Of a stretch of 64,000 bases of DNA, positions 1-8,499 are shown in pieces. The translations under genes and the position numbers were made by a program. The notes under the pieces were generated by a model, which saw nothing but the letters and a program-made list of their open reading frames with translations, was not told where the DNA came from and made no database searches. Origin of the DNA: Actinotalea endophytica (GTDB taxonomy: Bacteria > Actinomycetota > Actinomycetes > Actinomycetales > Cellulomonadaceae); the NCBI RefSeq assembly GCF_025717005.1, contig NZ_JAOVZU010000005.1:124001-188000 (forward strand), read 5' to 3'. Position 1 is the stretch's first letter. Every line of letters begins with the position of its first letter.

Positions 1-3000
1 GCTGGATCGTGACCTCGTGGTCCGGGCGCATGCCGTAGAGGTAGGTGGCCGTGTCGAGCACGCTGACGTCGCCGTACTGGGCCCGCACCGCCTCGAGCTC
101 CTTGGTGGGCCCAGGGAACAGCAGGTGGTTCAGGCGGTTCCGCCGGGTCGCCGAGTCCCCGCGGAGCTCTGCCCGGTCGGCCTCGCTCAGCGGCGCGATC
201 CGCTTGCCAGGTGTGCGACCGGCCAATGCCTTGGTCCGGAACGGCTCCGGCCAGCCCCCGGGAGGCGTGCCGAGCTCGCCCCCGAGGAACCCGACCACCG
301 AGTCCGGGATGTCGTAGTCCCCCGGCGACTGCGCGAAGTGCTCGGGGTCGGCCCCACGCGCGACCAGGTGCAGTGCGAGGTCGCCGACCACCTTCGAGGA
401 CGGCGTCACCTTGACCAGCCGGCCGAGCAGCCGGTCCGCAGCGGCGTACATCGCCTCGATCTGCTCGAACCGGTCCCCCAGGCCCAGCGCGATCGCCTGC
501 TGGCGCAGGTTGGACAGCTGCCCGCCCGGGATCTCGTGGTCGTAGACCCGTCCGGAGGGTCCAGGGAGCCCGGACTCGAACGGTGCGTACAGCTTGCGCA
601 CCGCCTCCCAGTACGGCTCGAGGTCCATCACGTTGCGCAGCGAGAGCCCGGTATCGCGCTCGGAGTGCTCGAGCGCCGCCACGAGCGCCGACATCGGTGG
701 CTGGCTCGTGGTGCCGGCCATCGATGCCGACGCCGTGTCGACAGCGTCCACACCGGCCGCGACCGCCGCCATGAGGGTCGCGAGCTGGCCACCGGCGGTG
801 TCGTGGGTGTGCAGGTGGACCGGCAGGTCGAAGCGCTCGCGCAGCGCCGTGACCAGGCGAGACGCCGCGAACGGGCGCAGCAGGCCGGCCATGTCCTTGA
901 CCGCCAGGACGTGCGCGCCGGCCGCGACGATCTCGTCCGCGAGGTGCAGGTAGTAGTCGAGCGTGTACAGGTCCTCGCCAGGGTTGGTGAGGTCGCCGGT
1001 GTAGCACAGCGCCACCTCGGCGACGGCGCTGCCCGCGGCCCTGACGGCGTCGATCGCGGGCCGCATCTGGTCGACGTCGTTCAGGGCGTCGAAGATCCGG
1101 AAGATGTCGATGCCCGTCGACGCGGCCTCGCTCACGAACGCCGCGGTGACCTCGGTCGGGTAGGGCGTGTAGCCCACCGTGTTCCGGCCGCGGAGCAGCA
1201 TCTGGATCGCCACGTTCGGCAGGGCGTCGCGCAGCACCGCCAGGCGCTCCCACGGGTCCTCGCCGAGGAACCTCAGGGCGACGTCGTAGGTCGCCCCGCC
1301 CCAGGCCTCGACCGAGAGGAGCTGGGGTGTGAGCCGGGCGACGTGCGGCGCGGCGACCGCGAGGTCGTAGGTCCGCACCCGGGTGGCGAGCAGGGACTGG
1401 TGGGCGTCGCGGAACGTCGTGTCGGTCACGGCCACCGGCACCTGCTCGCGCAGTGCGCGGGCGAACCCGTCCGGCCCGAGCTCCAGGAGGCGCTGCCTGC
1501 TGCCCGAGGGCGGGGCCGCGGCCAGGTCCGCCGCCGGCAGCTTCTCGCGCGGCTCCAGCTGGTCACGCGGGGCGCCGTGCGGCCGGTTGACCGTGACGTC
1601 GCCGACGAACGCCAAGAGCTTCGTCCCGCGATCCTGGCTCTCCTTGATGATCAGCAGCTCGGGCCGCTCCTCGATGAAGGACGTGGACAGGTCGCCGGCG
1701 ACGAACTCCTCGTCGGTCAGCACGGCCTGGAGGAACGGGATGTTCGTCCGGATGCCGCGGATCCGGAACTCGGCCAGCGCCCGGCGGGCCCGGCGGACGG
1801 CCGTCCCGAAGTCCCGGCCCCGGCAGGTGAGCTTCACCAGCATGGAGTCGAAGTGGCCACTCACCTCGGCGCCAGCCGTCGCGGTCGCACCGTCGAGGCG
1901 CACGCCGGCCCCGGCCGGAGACCGGTATGCCACGATCCGGCCGGTGTCCGGACGGAAGCCGTTGGCCGGGTCCTCGGTGGTGATCCGGCACTGCAGCGCG
2001 GCACCGTTGATCCGGACCGTCTCCTGCGCGATGCCGATGTCCGCGAGCGTCTCCCCCGAGGCGATGCGCATCTGCGCGCCCACGAGGTCGATGTCGGTGA
2101 CCTCCTCGGTCACCGTGTGCTCGACCTGGATACGCGGGTTCATCTCGATGAAGACGTGCCTGCCGGCCCGCTCCCCCGCCGTGTCCACCAGGAACTCGAC
2201 CGTCCCCGCGTTGACGTAGCCGATGTGCCGGGCGAAGGCCACGGCGTCGGCACAGAGCCGGTCCCGCAGGGCAGGGTCCAGGTTCGGTGCCGGGGCGATC
2301 TCGATGACCTTCTGGTGTCGCCGCTGGACCGAGCAGTCCCGCTCGAACAGGTGTACGACCTCGCCCGTGGCGTCCGCCAGGATCTGCACCTCGATGTGGC
2401 GGGGGCGCAGGACCGCCTGCTCCAGGTACACCTGAGGGTTGCCGAACGCGCTGCCGGCCTCGCGCATCGCCGCGTCGATCGCCTCGGGCAGCGCATCAGC
2501 GGTCTCGACGCGACGCATCCCGCGCCCGCCGCCACCGGCCACGGCCTTGACGAACAGCGGGAAGCCGATCGGCTCGGCCGCGGCGACCAGGGTCGCGATG
2601 TCGTCCGAGGGGTCGCTCGACGCGAGCACGGGGAGCCCGGCCTCCCGGGCTGCTCGGATCGCCTGGACCTTGTCGCCGGTGAGGTCGAGCACCTCGGGCG
2701 GCGGCCCGACGAAGGTCAGCCCCGCCTGCGCGCACGCCCGGGCGAACCCGGCGTTCTCGGAGAGGAACCCGTAGCCCGGGTACACGGCGTCGGCGCCCGA
2801 CTCGCGCGCGACCCGGAGGATCTCGTCGACGTCGAGGTAGGCGCGGACCGGATGTCCCGGCACACCGATCGGGTAGGCCTCGTCAGCCTTCAGCCGGTGC
2901 TCGGAGTTGCGGTCCTCCCACGGGAACACGGCGACGGTGCGCGCGCCCAGCTCCACCGCGGCACGGAAGCCCCGCACGGCGATCTCGGCGCGGTTGGCGA

Positions 3001-3019
3001 CCAGGACCTTCGAGAACAC
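1..3019 (-). CDS. pyc: Pyruvate carboxylase, 3' end outside window
   Basis: Biotin enzyme that carboxylates pyruvate to oxaloacetate with ATP and bicarbonate, the main anaplerotic step in many actinobacteria. About 1006 residues are visible. The biotin carboxylase part comes first: N-terminal FSKVLVANRAEIA, the glycine-rich ATP loop AGGGGRGM near residue 160, and EMNPRIQVEHT. The carboxyltransferase part follows, with DTTFRDAHQS near residue 530, VKDMAGLL near 710 and the metal-binding LHTHDT near 735. The C-terminal biotinyl domain lies beyond the left edge. I chose the GTG at 3019 because GGAGGGG sits about six bases upstream and the protein then begins exactly where the family does. It follows the MerR gene on the same strand with a 156-base gap, so it may have its own promoter. 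The single chain carrying both domains separates it from acetyl/propionyl-CoA carboxylase alpha subunits. Confidence 0.95.
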   Translation of the reverse strand, partial: MFSKVLVANRAEIAVRGFRAAVELGARTVAVFPWEDRNSEHRLKADEAYPIGVPGHPVRAYLDVDEILRVARESGADAVYPGYGFLSENAGFARACAQAGLTFVGPPPEVLDLTGDKVQAIRAAREAGLPVLASSDPSDDIATLVAAAEPIGFPLFVKAVAGGGGRGMRRVETADALPEAIDAAMREAGSAFGNPQVYLEQAVLRPRHIEVQILADATGEVVHLFERDCSVQRRHQKVIEIAPAPNLDPALRDRLCADAVAFARHIGYVNAGTVEFLVDTAGERAGRHVFIEMNPRIQVEHTVTEEVTDIDLVGAQMRIASGETLADIGIAQETVRINGAALQCRITTEDPANGFRPDTGRIVAYRSPAGAGVRLDGATATAGAEVSGHFDSMLVKLTCRGRDFGTAVRRARRALAEFRIRGIRTNIPFLQAVLTDEEFVAGDLSTSFIEERPELLIIKESQDRGTKLLAFVGDVTVNRPHGAPRDQLEPREKLPAADLAAAPPSGSRQRLLELGPDGFARALREQVPVAVTDTTFRDAHQSLLATRVRTYDLAVAAPHVARLTPQLLSVEAWGGATYDVALRFLGEDPWERLAVLRDALPNVAIQMLLRGRNTVGYTPYPTEVTAAFVSEAASTGIDIFRIFDALNDVDQMRPAIDAVRAAGSAVAEVALCYTGDLTNPGEDLYTLDYYLHLADEIVAAGAHVLAVKDMAGLLRPFAASRLVTALRERFDLPVHLHTHDTAGGQLATLMAAVAAGVDAVDTASASMAGTTSQPPMSALVAALEHSERDTGLSLRNVMDLEPYWEAVRKLYAPFESGLPGPSGRVYDHEIPGGQLSNLRQQAIALGLGDRFEQIEAMYAAADRLLGRLVKVTPSSKVVGDLALHLVARGADPEHFAQSPGDYDIPDSVVGFLGGELGTPPGGWPEPFRTKALAGRTPGKRIAPLSEADRAELRGDSATRRNRLNHLLFPGPTKELEAVRAQYGDVSVLDTATYLYGMRPDHEVTIQ

Positions 3020-3175
3020 GGCTCACCCCTCCGGACGGTATTGGCGTCACGGTAGCGGCAGACGGGTGACGAGCGCCCGCTTTCCGACTGGCGGACAAGT
3101 GTCCAAAGGCCCAAGCCGAGGGGGCTCGGCGGGCGTGCGCGAACTCGGCCCCCCGTGGGGGCAGGGTCGCGAACG

Positions 3176-3754
3176 TCAGCCCGCGGTGCGCGCCCGACGC
3201 CGCGCGGCGAGCTCGTCGCCGGGGTGGTTGGCGTCGTCCTCGGCGCGAGCCGTCGGCAGGCTGGCGAGGCTGCCCTCGACCTCACGCCAGACACGGCCGA
3301 CCGCGATCCCGAACACACCCTGGCCGCCCTGGACGAGGTCGACGACCTCGTCCGGCGAGGTGCACTCGTAGACGCTCGCACCATCGCTCATCAAGGTGAT
3401 CTGGGCGAGGTCGTCGACACCGCGCTCACGCAGGTGCGCGACAGCCGTGCGGATCTGCTGCAGCGAGACCCCGGTGTCGAGCAGACGCTTCACGACCTTG
3501 AGCACCAGGATGTCGCGGAAGCTGTACAGCCGCTGGGTCCCCGAGCCGCTCGCCGAGCGGATGCTCGGCTCGACCAGCCCCGTGCGTGCCCAGTAGTCGA
3601 GCTGGCGATACGTGATCCCCGCAGCCCGGCAGGCGGTGGGGCCGCGGTAACCCGTGCTCGCGTCCAGCTCGGGGAGCTCGTCGCCGAAGAGCAGGCCCTG
3701 CACGCGCTGCGGCACACCGACCGTCTGGTCGGCAGTCTGATCCACGCCGCCCAC
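3176..3754 (-). CDS. MerR-family regulator, Rv1830/ResR type
   Basis: 192-residue DNA-binding regulator. A MerR helix-turn-helix occupies about residues 35-105: the pattern YRGPTACRAAGITYRQLDYW is followed by ARTGLVEPS and the second helix region with SFRDILVLKVVKRLL. The C-terminal part (DGASVYECTSPDEVVDLVQGG) is short and has no obvious ligand cysteines, unlike metal-sensing MerR proteins. The GTG at 3754 has GGGGAGG four bases upstream; a second GTG three codons in is possible. Position, downstream of GarA, FtsR-type MerR and the DUF151 protein, matches Rv1830 (ResR/McdR) of M. tuberculosis, a regulator of growth and division genes. That function is inferred from family and order. Confidence 0.85.
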   Translation of the reverse strand: MGGVDQTADQTVGVPQRVQGLLFGDELPELDASTGYRGPTACRAAGITYRQLDYWARTGLVEPSIRSASGSGTQRLYSFRDILVLKVVKRLLDTGVSLQQIRTAVAHLRERGVDDLAQITLMSDGASVYECTSPDEVVDLVQGGQGVFGIAVGRVWREVEGSLASLPTARAEDDANHPGDELAARRRARTAG

Positions 3755-3866
3755 CGTGCCTCCCCTCGCGCCGGCACCCCGCCGGACACCTGCCACGCTA
3801 GGGCCGGCAGGGTGCACCGTCAACGACGCCACGCCCGAACCACGTCGGCGTGTCGCGGCGGCGTGT

Positions 3867-3889
3867 CTCAGGTTCAGGTTGAGGGTCAG
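3867..3889. promoter_or_regulatory. Repeated GGTT motif between DUF151 gene and MerR gene
   Basis: Read on the plus strand this stretch holds two adjacent TCAGGTT units followed by GAGGGTCAG, so CAACCT/GAACCT-like units repeat on the minus strand about 115-135 bases before the MerR start at 3754. The spacing and repetition suggest an operator, possibly for one of the two MerR proteins encoded here, but no full palindrome is present and no consensus was checked. Confidence 0.25.
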
Positions 3890-3909
3890 ATTTGCCCCGG
3901 ATCGGGCCC

Positions 3910-4419
3910 TCAGCCCGGCTCGACCGGCCCCTCCGGCGGCGCGTTCTCGAAGTCCTCCGGAGTCACGTTCTCCAGGAAGGCCTTGAACTCCTCGACCTCG
4001 TCCTCGGGGGTCACGCCCTCGACCTCGAGGGCCGACTCGTCCAGCACCTCGGACACGCACAGCACCGGGCACCCGAGCCGTACCGCCAGTGCCACGCCGT
4101 CCGACGCGCGCGAGTCCACCCGGTCGCCGGTGTCGAGCACCAGCGCCGCGTGGAACACGCCGTCCTCCAGCGAGACGATCTCGACCTGGGCAACCCCGAC
4201 GCCGCACGTCTCCAGGACCGAGACCAGAAGGTCGTGCGTCATCGGCCGAGGCGGCACGATGCCGGCCTGCCCGGCCGCGATGGCCGCTCCCTCGGCCGGC
4301 CCCACCACCACCGGCAGCAGCCGCCGACCGGCGGCGTCGAGCAGGAGCACGACCACCTGGTCGACGCTGCTCTGCCGCCGCACGCCCAGGACCTCGAGCT
4401 CGACGAGTCCGGTTGCCAT
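3910..4419 (-). CDS. Bifunctional nuclease domain protein (DUF151), Rv1829 type
   Basis: 169-residue cytosolic protein of the bifunctional nuclease family (PF02577). The family core is visible from residue 1 to about 135: LELVEL-like start (VELEVLGVRRQ), LLPVVVGPAEGAAIA, the helix PRPMTHDLLVSVLE and the late block DSRASDGVALAVRLGCPV, which is strongly conserved in the family. The tail of about 35 residues is acidic (TPEDEVEEFKAFL). Plant members show DNase/RNase activity; the actinobacterial member has no settled role. The ATG at 4419 gives a protein of normal length, although the ribosome site is weak. It lies 62 bases after the FtsR-type MerR gene, in the same order as in mycobacteria and corynebacteria. 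Confidence 0.88.
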   Translation of the reverse strand: MATGLVELEVLGVRRQSSVDQVVVLLLDAAGRRLLPVVVGPAEGAAIAAGQAGIVPPRPMTHDLLVSVLETCGVGVAQVEIVSLEDGVFHAALVLDTGDRVDSRASDGVALAVRLGCPVLCVSEVLDESALEVEGVTPEDEVEEFKAFLENVTPEDFENAPPEGPVEPG

Positions 4420-4481
4420 GGACACCACGCTACGTCCCCGGGGCCCTGCGCGGTACCTCGTGCCGGGCGGCTCGCCGACGG

Positions 4482-5276
4482 TCAGGGCGACAGCCGCGCC
4501 ACACCCGCGCGGACGAGCGCGGTGTGCAACCGGCTGCAGAGCTCGCCCACCTCGGCGGCGACCGCCGCCGCGTGCGCCTGCGCCGCGACCTGGCGCTGGC
4601 CGCGCAGCGGAGCGACGATCTGGTCGACCACGTCGACCTGCCGGTCGGCCGCGCTGCGGAAGCCCCGCAGGTGACGAGGCTCCACGCCGTGCTCGGCCAG
4701 TGCTGCCGCGGCGATCACGATCTCCATCGCCCACGGGTCCAGGTGCCCACCGGCCCCCGGGGTCACGACTCCCGCCTCGACGAGTCCGGTGACCAGGGCG
4801 GGATCCACGCCCGCCTCGCGTGCGAGGGACTCCACGGTGTGCCGGCCGGCTGCCCGAAGCGGCTCACCGTCGGACGTGGCGAGCCGCGGAACCACCTGCT
4901 CGCTGCCTTCGCCACGGTCCAGCGCGGCGAGCTGCTCCCCGATCACCCGCAGCGGGAGGTACCGGTCACGCTGCTGGCGGAGCACGTAGCGCACGCGCTC
5001 GACGTCCGCACGGCTGTACTGGCGGTAACCGCCGGCGGTGCGACGGGGCTCGACCAGCCCCTGCTCCTCGAGGAAGCGCAGCTTCGACGGGCTCAACGCC
5101 GGGAAGTCCGGCTGGAGCTCGGCAAGCACGTCGGAGATCCGCATGCTCGGCTCACGCGAGACCCCCTGCGGCCAGGACTCCACCACGCTCGGCCGCGGGG
5201 GCGCGGCGGCGTCGGCCTGGACTCGATCGGTGCTGCCCCCCGCCACGCGACGCGACGCGGCGTCGCGCGTCGTCAC
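4482..5276 (-). CDS. ftsR: MerR-family regulator, FtsR/Rv1828 type
   Basis: 264-residue transcription factor. After about 45 poorly conserved residues the MerR DNA-binding domain begins at MRISDVLAEL and contains FPALSPSKLRFLEEQGLV and YRQYSRADVERVRYVL. The C-terminal half (about residues 130-264) is a helical effector-like domain. Corynebacterium FtsR, encoded beside odhI, activates ftsZ; Rv1828 lies beside garA. The gene order here is the same. The ATG at 5276 overlaps the GarA stop by four bases (ATGA), which supports translational coupling and the long N-terminus, but an internal start at MRISDV cannot be excluded. The ftsR symbol rests on neighbourhood and domain layout, not on a binding assay. 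Confidence 0.83.
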   Translation of the reverse strand: MTTRDAASRRVAGGSTDRVQADAAAPPRPSVVESWPQGVSREPSMRISDVLAELQPDFPALSPSKLRFLEEQGLVEPRRTAGGYRQYSRADVERVRYVLRQQRDRYLPLRVIGEQLAALDRGEGSEQVVPRLATSDGEPLRAAGRHTVESLAREAGVDPALVTGLVEAGVVTPGAGGHLDPWAMEIVIAAAALAEHGVEPRHLRGFRSAADRQVDVVDQIVAPLRGQRQVAAQAHAAAVAAEVGELCSRLHTALVRAGVARLSP

Positions 5277-5731
5277 TGCGAGTCCGCCGAACCGGGCTGA
5301 CGGGCGGGGCTCGGGTGGAACGTCATCCGGAACTTGCCGATCTGCACCTCATCACCCGGACGGAGCAACGCCTGGTCGATCCGCTCGCGGTTGACGTACG
5401 TCCCGTTCAGCGAACCGACGTCCCGCACGACGAAGCCGTCTCCCTCGCGCACGAACTCGGCGTGCTTGCGGGACACCGTCACATCGTCGAGGAAGATGTC
5501 CGCGGAGGGGCTGCGGCCGGCGCTCGTCCGCTCCGCGTCGAGCAGGAAGCGCGCACCCGCACTGGGGCCGCGCTGCATCAGGAGCAGCGCCGACGTGGGC
5601 GGCAGAGCCGCCACGGCTGCGTGCTCGGCGGGCGTGAGCGCGACCGACGGCTCCTGGTCCCCCACCAGGCCTTCGCCGAAGCTCATCGTGGTGTCGACCG
5701 CCCACTGGCGCTCGGACGCGCGATCGTCCAT
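5273..5731 (-). CDS. garA: FHA-domain metabolic switch protein GarA/OdhI
   Basis: 152-residue phospho-dependent regulator. The FHA domain spans about residues 48-142 and keeps the phosphothreonine-binding features GRSPSADI, VSRKHAEF and GSLNGTYVN. The N-terminal tail carries VDTTMSF, equivalent to the ETTSVF phosphorylation motif of mycobacterial GarA, where PknG and PknB modify neighbouring threonines and the phosphorylated tail folds back on its own FHA domain. In actinobacteria this protein inhibits 2-oxoglutarate dehydrogenase and affects glutamate enzymes. The ATG at 5731 has AGGAGG five bases upstream. Transcription likely continues into ftsR through the overlapping stop/start. The two threonines are kept, but the residues after them differ from the mycobacterial motif. 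Confidence 0.94.
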   Translation of the reverse strand: MDDRASERQWAVDTTMSFGEGLVGDQEPSVALTPAEHAAVAALPPTSALLLMQRGPSAGARFLLDAERTSAGRSPSADIFLDDVTVSRKHAEFVREGDGFVVRDVGSLNGTYVNRERIDQALLRPGDEVQIGKFRMTFHPSPARQPGSADSQ

Positions 5732-5780
5732 CGGACCTCCTGTCTCGAACGTCCAGCCTATGCGCAGCCGGGCGTCGGCG

Positions 5781-6614
5781 TCAGTCCCCGGTGGGTGAAG
5801 CCGACGGTGCCGGCGTGGCGTACTGCGGCGCCTTGACGTCCCGGAGGACGGAGATCGTCAGGTGGTCGACCGCTTCGACGTCCGTCGTCGCGTCCGCCCT
5901 GGCCTGGAGCGACGACAGCGCACCGCCGGGCACCTGCAACGCGGGGATCAGCGTGTCGGGATCGCCGATCGCGAGCCAGACGTAGGGCGCACTGAGCATC
6001 ACGCCGTCCACCATCACGCCGTCGACCGTGTCGATCACGTAGCTCGACGCGGTGATCCGGCGGTCGCCCACCTGGATCGCCTCCGCACCGGCGTTGCGCA
6101 GCTCCTCCATGAGATTCAGCAGGAGCACGGCCGAGATCCGCTGGTCGGTCTCGCCGACGACGACCTTGACCCCGCCGCCCTCCGCGGGCAGCGTGCCCGC
6201 GAGGATGCCCTGGACCTCGGCGCGCTGCGCCGCCGCGGCGACTGCGGCACGCTCGCTGTCCGCACCGCTCACGAGCTCCGCGCGCTGCGCCCGCAGCGCC
6301 GCGGCCTGCTCCTCGAGCGCGTCCGTACGTTGCGTCACCTCGTCGAACAACCGGACGAGCTCCTCCTGACTCAGGCCGGCGAGGTCGTCGCTGTTGGTCT
6401 GACGAACCTGGGCGACGAGCCCGAAGCCGAGCAACGCGCACAGCACGCCCGCGACGAGCTGGCCGCGGGAGAGCCGGGGCGCCAGTCCGCGCCGGAGCTT
6501 GGTCCACCCGGACGCCGCCGCCGGGGACGACGGCTGCTGGACCGCCTGCGCCTCCGGCAAGGCCTCGGGCGGGGCCTCGTCGTGCTCGGTGCTGCCGGGC
6601 TGGAGATCTGCCAT
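5781..6614 (-). CDS. DUF881 membrane-anchored protein, Rv1825 type
   Basis: 277-residue DUF881 protein. A Pro/Ala-rich cytosolic tail of about 70 residues precedes one membrane segment (LVAGVLCALLGFGLVAQV), then a coiled coil rich in Leu, Glu and Ala (about 105-160), then the extracytoplasmic DUF881 fold with GGGVKVVVGE, NLMEELRNAGAEAI and ITASSYVIDT. Proteins of this family in mycobacteria are linked to cell division and envelope growth. The ATG at 6614 lies one base after the small basic protein stop (TGACATG), so the genes are cotranscribed. It resembles the other DUF881 gene at 6945-7793, probably an old duplication. In M. tuberculosis gcvH lies between this gene and garA; here only 49 bases separate them. 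Confidence 0.88.
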   Translation of the reverse strand: MADLQPGSTEHDEAPPEALPEAQAVQQPSSPAAASGWTKLRRGLAPRLSRGQLVAGVLCALLGFGLVAQVRQTNSDDLAGLSQEELVRLFDEVTQRTDALEEQAAALRAQRAELVSGADSERAAVAAAAQRAEVQGILAGTLPAEGGGVKVVVGETDQRISAVLLLNLMEELRNAGAEAIQVGDRRITASSYVIDTVDGVMVDGVMLSAPYVWLAIGDPDTLIPALQVPGGALSSLQARADATTDVEAVDHLTISVLRDVKAPQYATPAPSASPTGD

Positions 6615-6615
6615 G

Positions 6616-6948
6616 TCAGGCCTTGAAGAGGTGGCGGCGGATCGCCGCCGCGTTGGAGAAGATCCGGATGCCGAGCACGACCACGACGGCCGTCGAGAGC
6701 TGGGTGCCCACGCCGAGCTGGTCACCGAGGAAGACGATCAGCGCGGCGACCACGACGTTCGACAGGAAGGACACCAGGAAGACCCGGTCGTCGAACGTGC
6801 CGTCGAGGATCGCCCGCAGAGCGCCGAAGAGTGCGTCGAGCGCAGCGATCACCGCGATCGGGAGGTAGGGCTGCAACGACGGCGGCACCGACGGCCCGAG
6901 GACGATGCCGGCGATCGCGCCGAGCAGCAGGCCGATGACGGCGATCAT
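6616..6948 (-). CDS. sbp: Small basic protein family (DUF1290)
   Basis: 110-residue integral membrane protein. Three hydrophobic segments are visible: IAVIGLLLGAIAGIVLG, YLPIAVIAALDALFGALRAIL and FLSNVVVAALIVFLGDQLGVG, followed by a last one (TAVVVVLGIRIFSNAAAIRRHLF). The pattern DALFGALRAILDGTFDD and GIRIFSNAAAIRRHLFKA is typical of the DUF1290/Sbp family, found between two DUF881 genes in many Gram-positive genomes near division genes. The ATG at 6948 overlaps the stop of the upstream DUF881 gene (ATGA), which fixes the start. Its role is unknown beyond the association with envelope and division. Confidence 0.9.
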   Translation of the reverse strand: MIAVIGLLLGAIAGIVLGPSVPPSLQPYLPIAVIAALDALFGALRAILDGTFDDRVFLVSFLSNVVVAALIVFLGDQLGVGTQLSTAVVVVLGIRIFSNAAAIRRHLFKA

Positions 6949-7793
6949 GGTGAGCCTTCCTGGTCGTTCGTCGTCGACGATGCCACACCGGCCTCGACCG
7001 CGTACCGGAGCACCGCGCTGCTCACGCCCGCGAGCGACAGGTCCTGCGCGCTGCGGATCTGCACGCCGATGCCGTAGCCGCTGGACAGCAGGCCCAGATG
7101 GCTCGCCGCCTGGGTCGCGGCGAACGTGCTCTGCAGGGAACCCGGGTCGCCGACCGCCTCGATCGTGTAGGGCGAGGACAGCGGCACCAGGTCCACGAGC
7201 ACGACCTGGCTGGCCGAGCGGATGGCGCTGAGCGACGTGATCCGCTGGCCGTTCACCGCGATCGCCTCGGCGCCCGAGGCCCACAGTCCGTTGACGACGA
7301 GCTGCAGGTCGACGTCCTGCACCCGGTCCTCCGGCACCTCGGCGCCGTCCGGCCCGTCGGTCAGCTCCACGACCAGACCCGGTCCCACCACGGGCAGCGT
7401 GCCGGCGACGGTGCCCGTGAGATCGAGCTCTGCGAGGAGCTCGGGGTGCCGAGCGGCCAGCACCTGCTCCTGGAGGTCGGCGATCTGGGCGTCGAGATCG
7501 GCGTTGGTCTGCGCCAGCTGGTCGGCCGAGTCGGTCCGCTCGGTGATCTCCGAGATGAGCAGGTCCCTCGAGGACCTCAGTGCTTGGGCAGGTCCGCGGA
7601 GCCCGAAGATCGCGCCGGACAGCAGGACGCCGAGCGTGACGGACACGACGAGCACGATGCCGGACCGGGCGAGCGCAGCCGGCCGCGACCTCTGCTGCGG
7701 CGGGCTCGCCAGCCCGTAGTCACCGTCGACCGGCTGGTACCACAGGTCGTTCAGCAGGCTCATCGAGGCGTCGGGGCGGCGGTAGGTGCTCAT
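6945..7793 (-). CDS. DUF881 membrane-anchored protein, Rv1823 type
   Basis: 282-residue protein with a cytosolic N-terminus of about 50 residues, a single membrane helix (SGIVLVVSVTLGVLLSGAIFG), a coiled-coil stalk (about residues 80-125, ERTDSADQLAQTNADLDAQ) and an extracytoplasmic DUF881 domain (GPGLVVELTDGPDG, VVNGLWASGAEAIAVNGQ, ITSLSAIRSAS). Both ends overlap neighbours by ATGA: its start with the phosphatidyltransferase stop, its own stop with the small basic protein start. That arrangement indicates one tightly coupled operon. A conserved role in cell envelope assembly is likely; the biochemical function is unknown. Confidence 0.88.
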   Translation of the reverse strand: MSTYRRPDASMSLLNDLWYQPVDGDYGLASPPQQRSRPAALARSGIVLVVSVTLGVLLSGAIFGLRGPAQALRSSRDLLISEITERTDSADQLAQTNADLDAQIADLQEQVLAARHPELLAELDLTGTVAGTLPVVGPGLVVELTDGPDGAEVPEDRVQDVDLQLVVNGLWASGAEAIAVNGQRITSLSAIRSASQVVLVDLVPLSSPYTIEAVGDPGSLQSTFAATQAASHLGLLSSGYGIGVQIRSAQDLSLAGVSSAVLRYAVEAGVASSTTNDQEGSP

Positions 7794-8365
7794 CTGCGGG
7801 CCCTCAGCTCGCGGAACGCCTGGCCCAGGTACAGCGCTGCGGCCAACCAGTAGAGGCCGATGCCCCACCACGCACAGGCCCAGCCGATGACTCCGGCCAC
7901 GTCACCGAGGGTGCCGGCCACGTGCGCGAGAAGCAGCAAGGGGAAGGCGTACAGGAGCGCGAACGTCCCCGCCTTCCCGACGAAGTGCACCGGCAGCGGA
8001 CCGATCCCTCGGGCCATGAGGACCGCCAGCACGACGGCCAGCAGCACGTCCCGGCCGACGACGACACCGACCAGCCACCACGGGACCACGTCACGGATCG
8101 CGAGCACCAGCAGCGTCACGAAGATGAACAGCCGGTCCGCTGCCGGGTCGAGCAGCTCGCCGAGCCGGCTCTGCTGGTTGAGCTTGCGCGCCAGCACCCC
8201 GTCGAGCCAGTCGGTCGCGCCGGAGAACGCCAGCACGATCAGCGCGGCGACGTCGTACCCGGCGAAGGCGAGCCAGGCGAAGACGGGGACGAGGATCAGG
8301 CGCAGCAGGCTGATCGCGTTGGGCAGGGTCACCACCCGCCTGGCGGCGACGTCGGAGGTGCTCAC
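7790..8365 (-). CDS. CDP-alcohol phosphatidyltransferase, PgsA2-like
   Basis: 191-residue polytopic enzyme that transfers a phosphatidyl group from CDP-diacylglycerol to an alcohol. The family signature is complete: DWLDGVLAR followed by GELLDPAADR at about residues 51-76, providing the metal-binding aspartates. Several hydrophobic helices surround it (VPWWLVGVVVGRDVLLAVVL among them). The substrate is probably glycerol-3-phosphate (phosphatidylglycerophosphate synthase), matching PgsA2/Rv1822 at the same place in mycobacteria, but the motif alone does not separate glycerol phosphate from other acceptors. It appears to be the first gene of the operon running down to the MerR genes; a 134-base gap separates it from the divergent App1-like gene. 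Confidence 0.85.
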   Translation of the reverse strand: MSTSDVAARRVVTLPNAISLLRLILVPVFAWLAFAGYDVAALIVLAFSGATDWLDGVLARKLNQQSRLGELLDPAADRLFIFVTLLVLAIRDVVPWWLVGVVVGRDVLLAVVLAVLMARGIGPLPVHFVGKAGTFALLYAFPLLLLAHVAGTLGDVAGVIGWACAWWGIGLYWLAAALYLGQAFRELRARR

Positions 8366-8499
8366 CGTGCTTCACCCTCCGAGTCCGGCGACCCCGTCAA
8401 AGGACGATCCTACGGCGAGTCGCCGGGACCTCCGACCAACCGACGTCCTCGGGACCGCGCGTCGAGGCGCCGCACAGGTCGGGCTGACAGACTGCTCGG

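Noticed and set aside
17-3055. 1012-codon plus-strand frame opposite pyruvate carboxylase
   Set aside because: Same GC artefact. The minus-strand translation shows complete biotin carboxylase and carboxyltransferase motifs.
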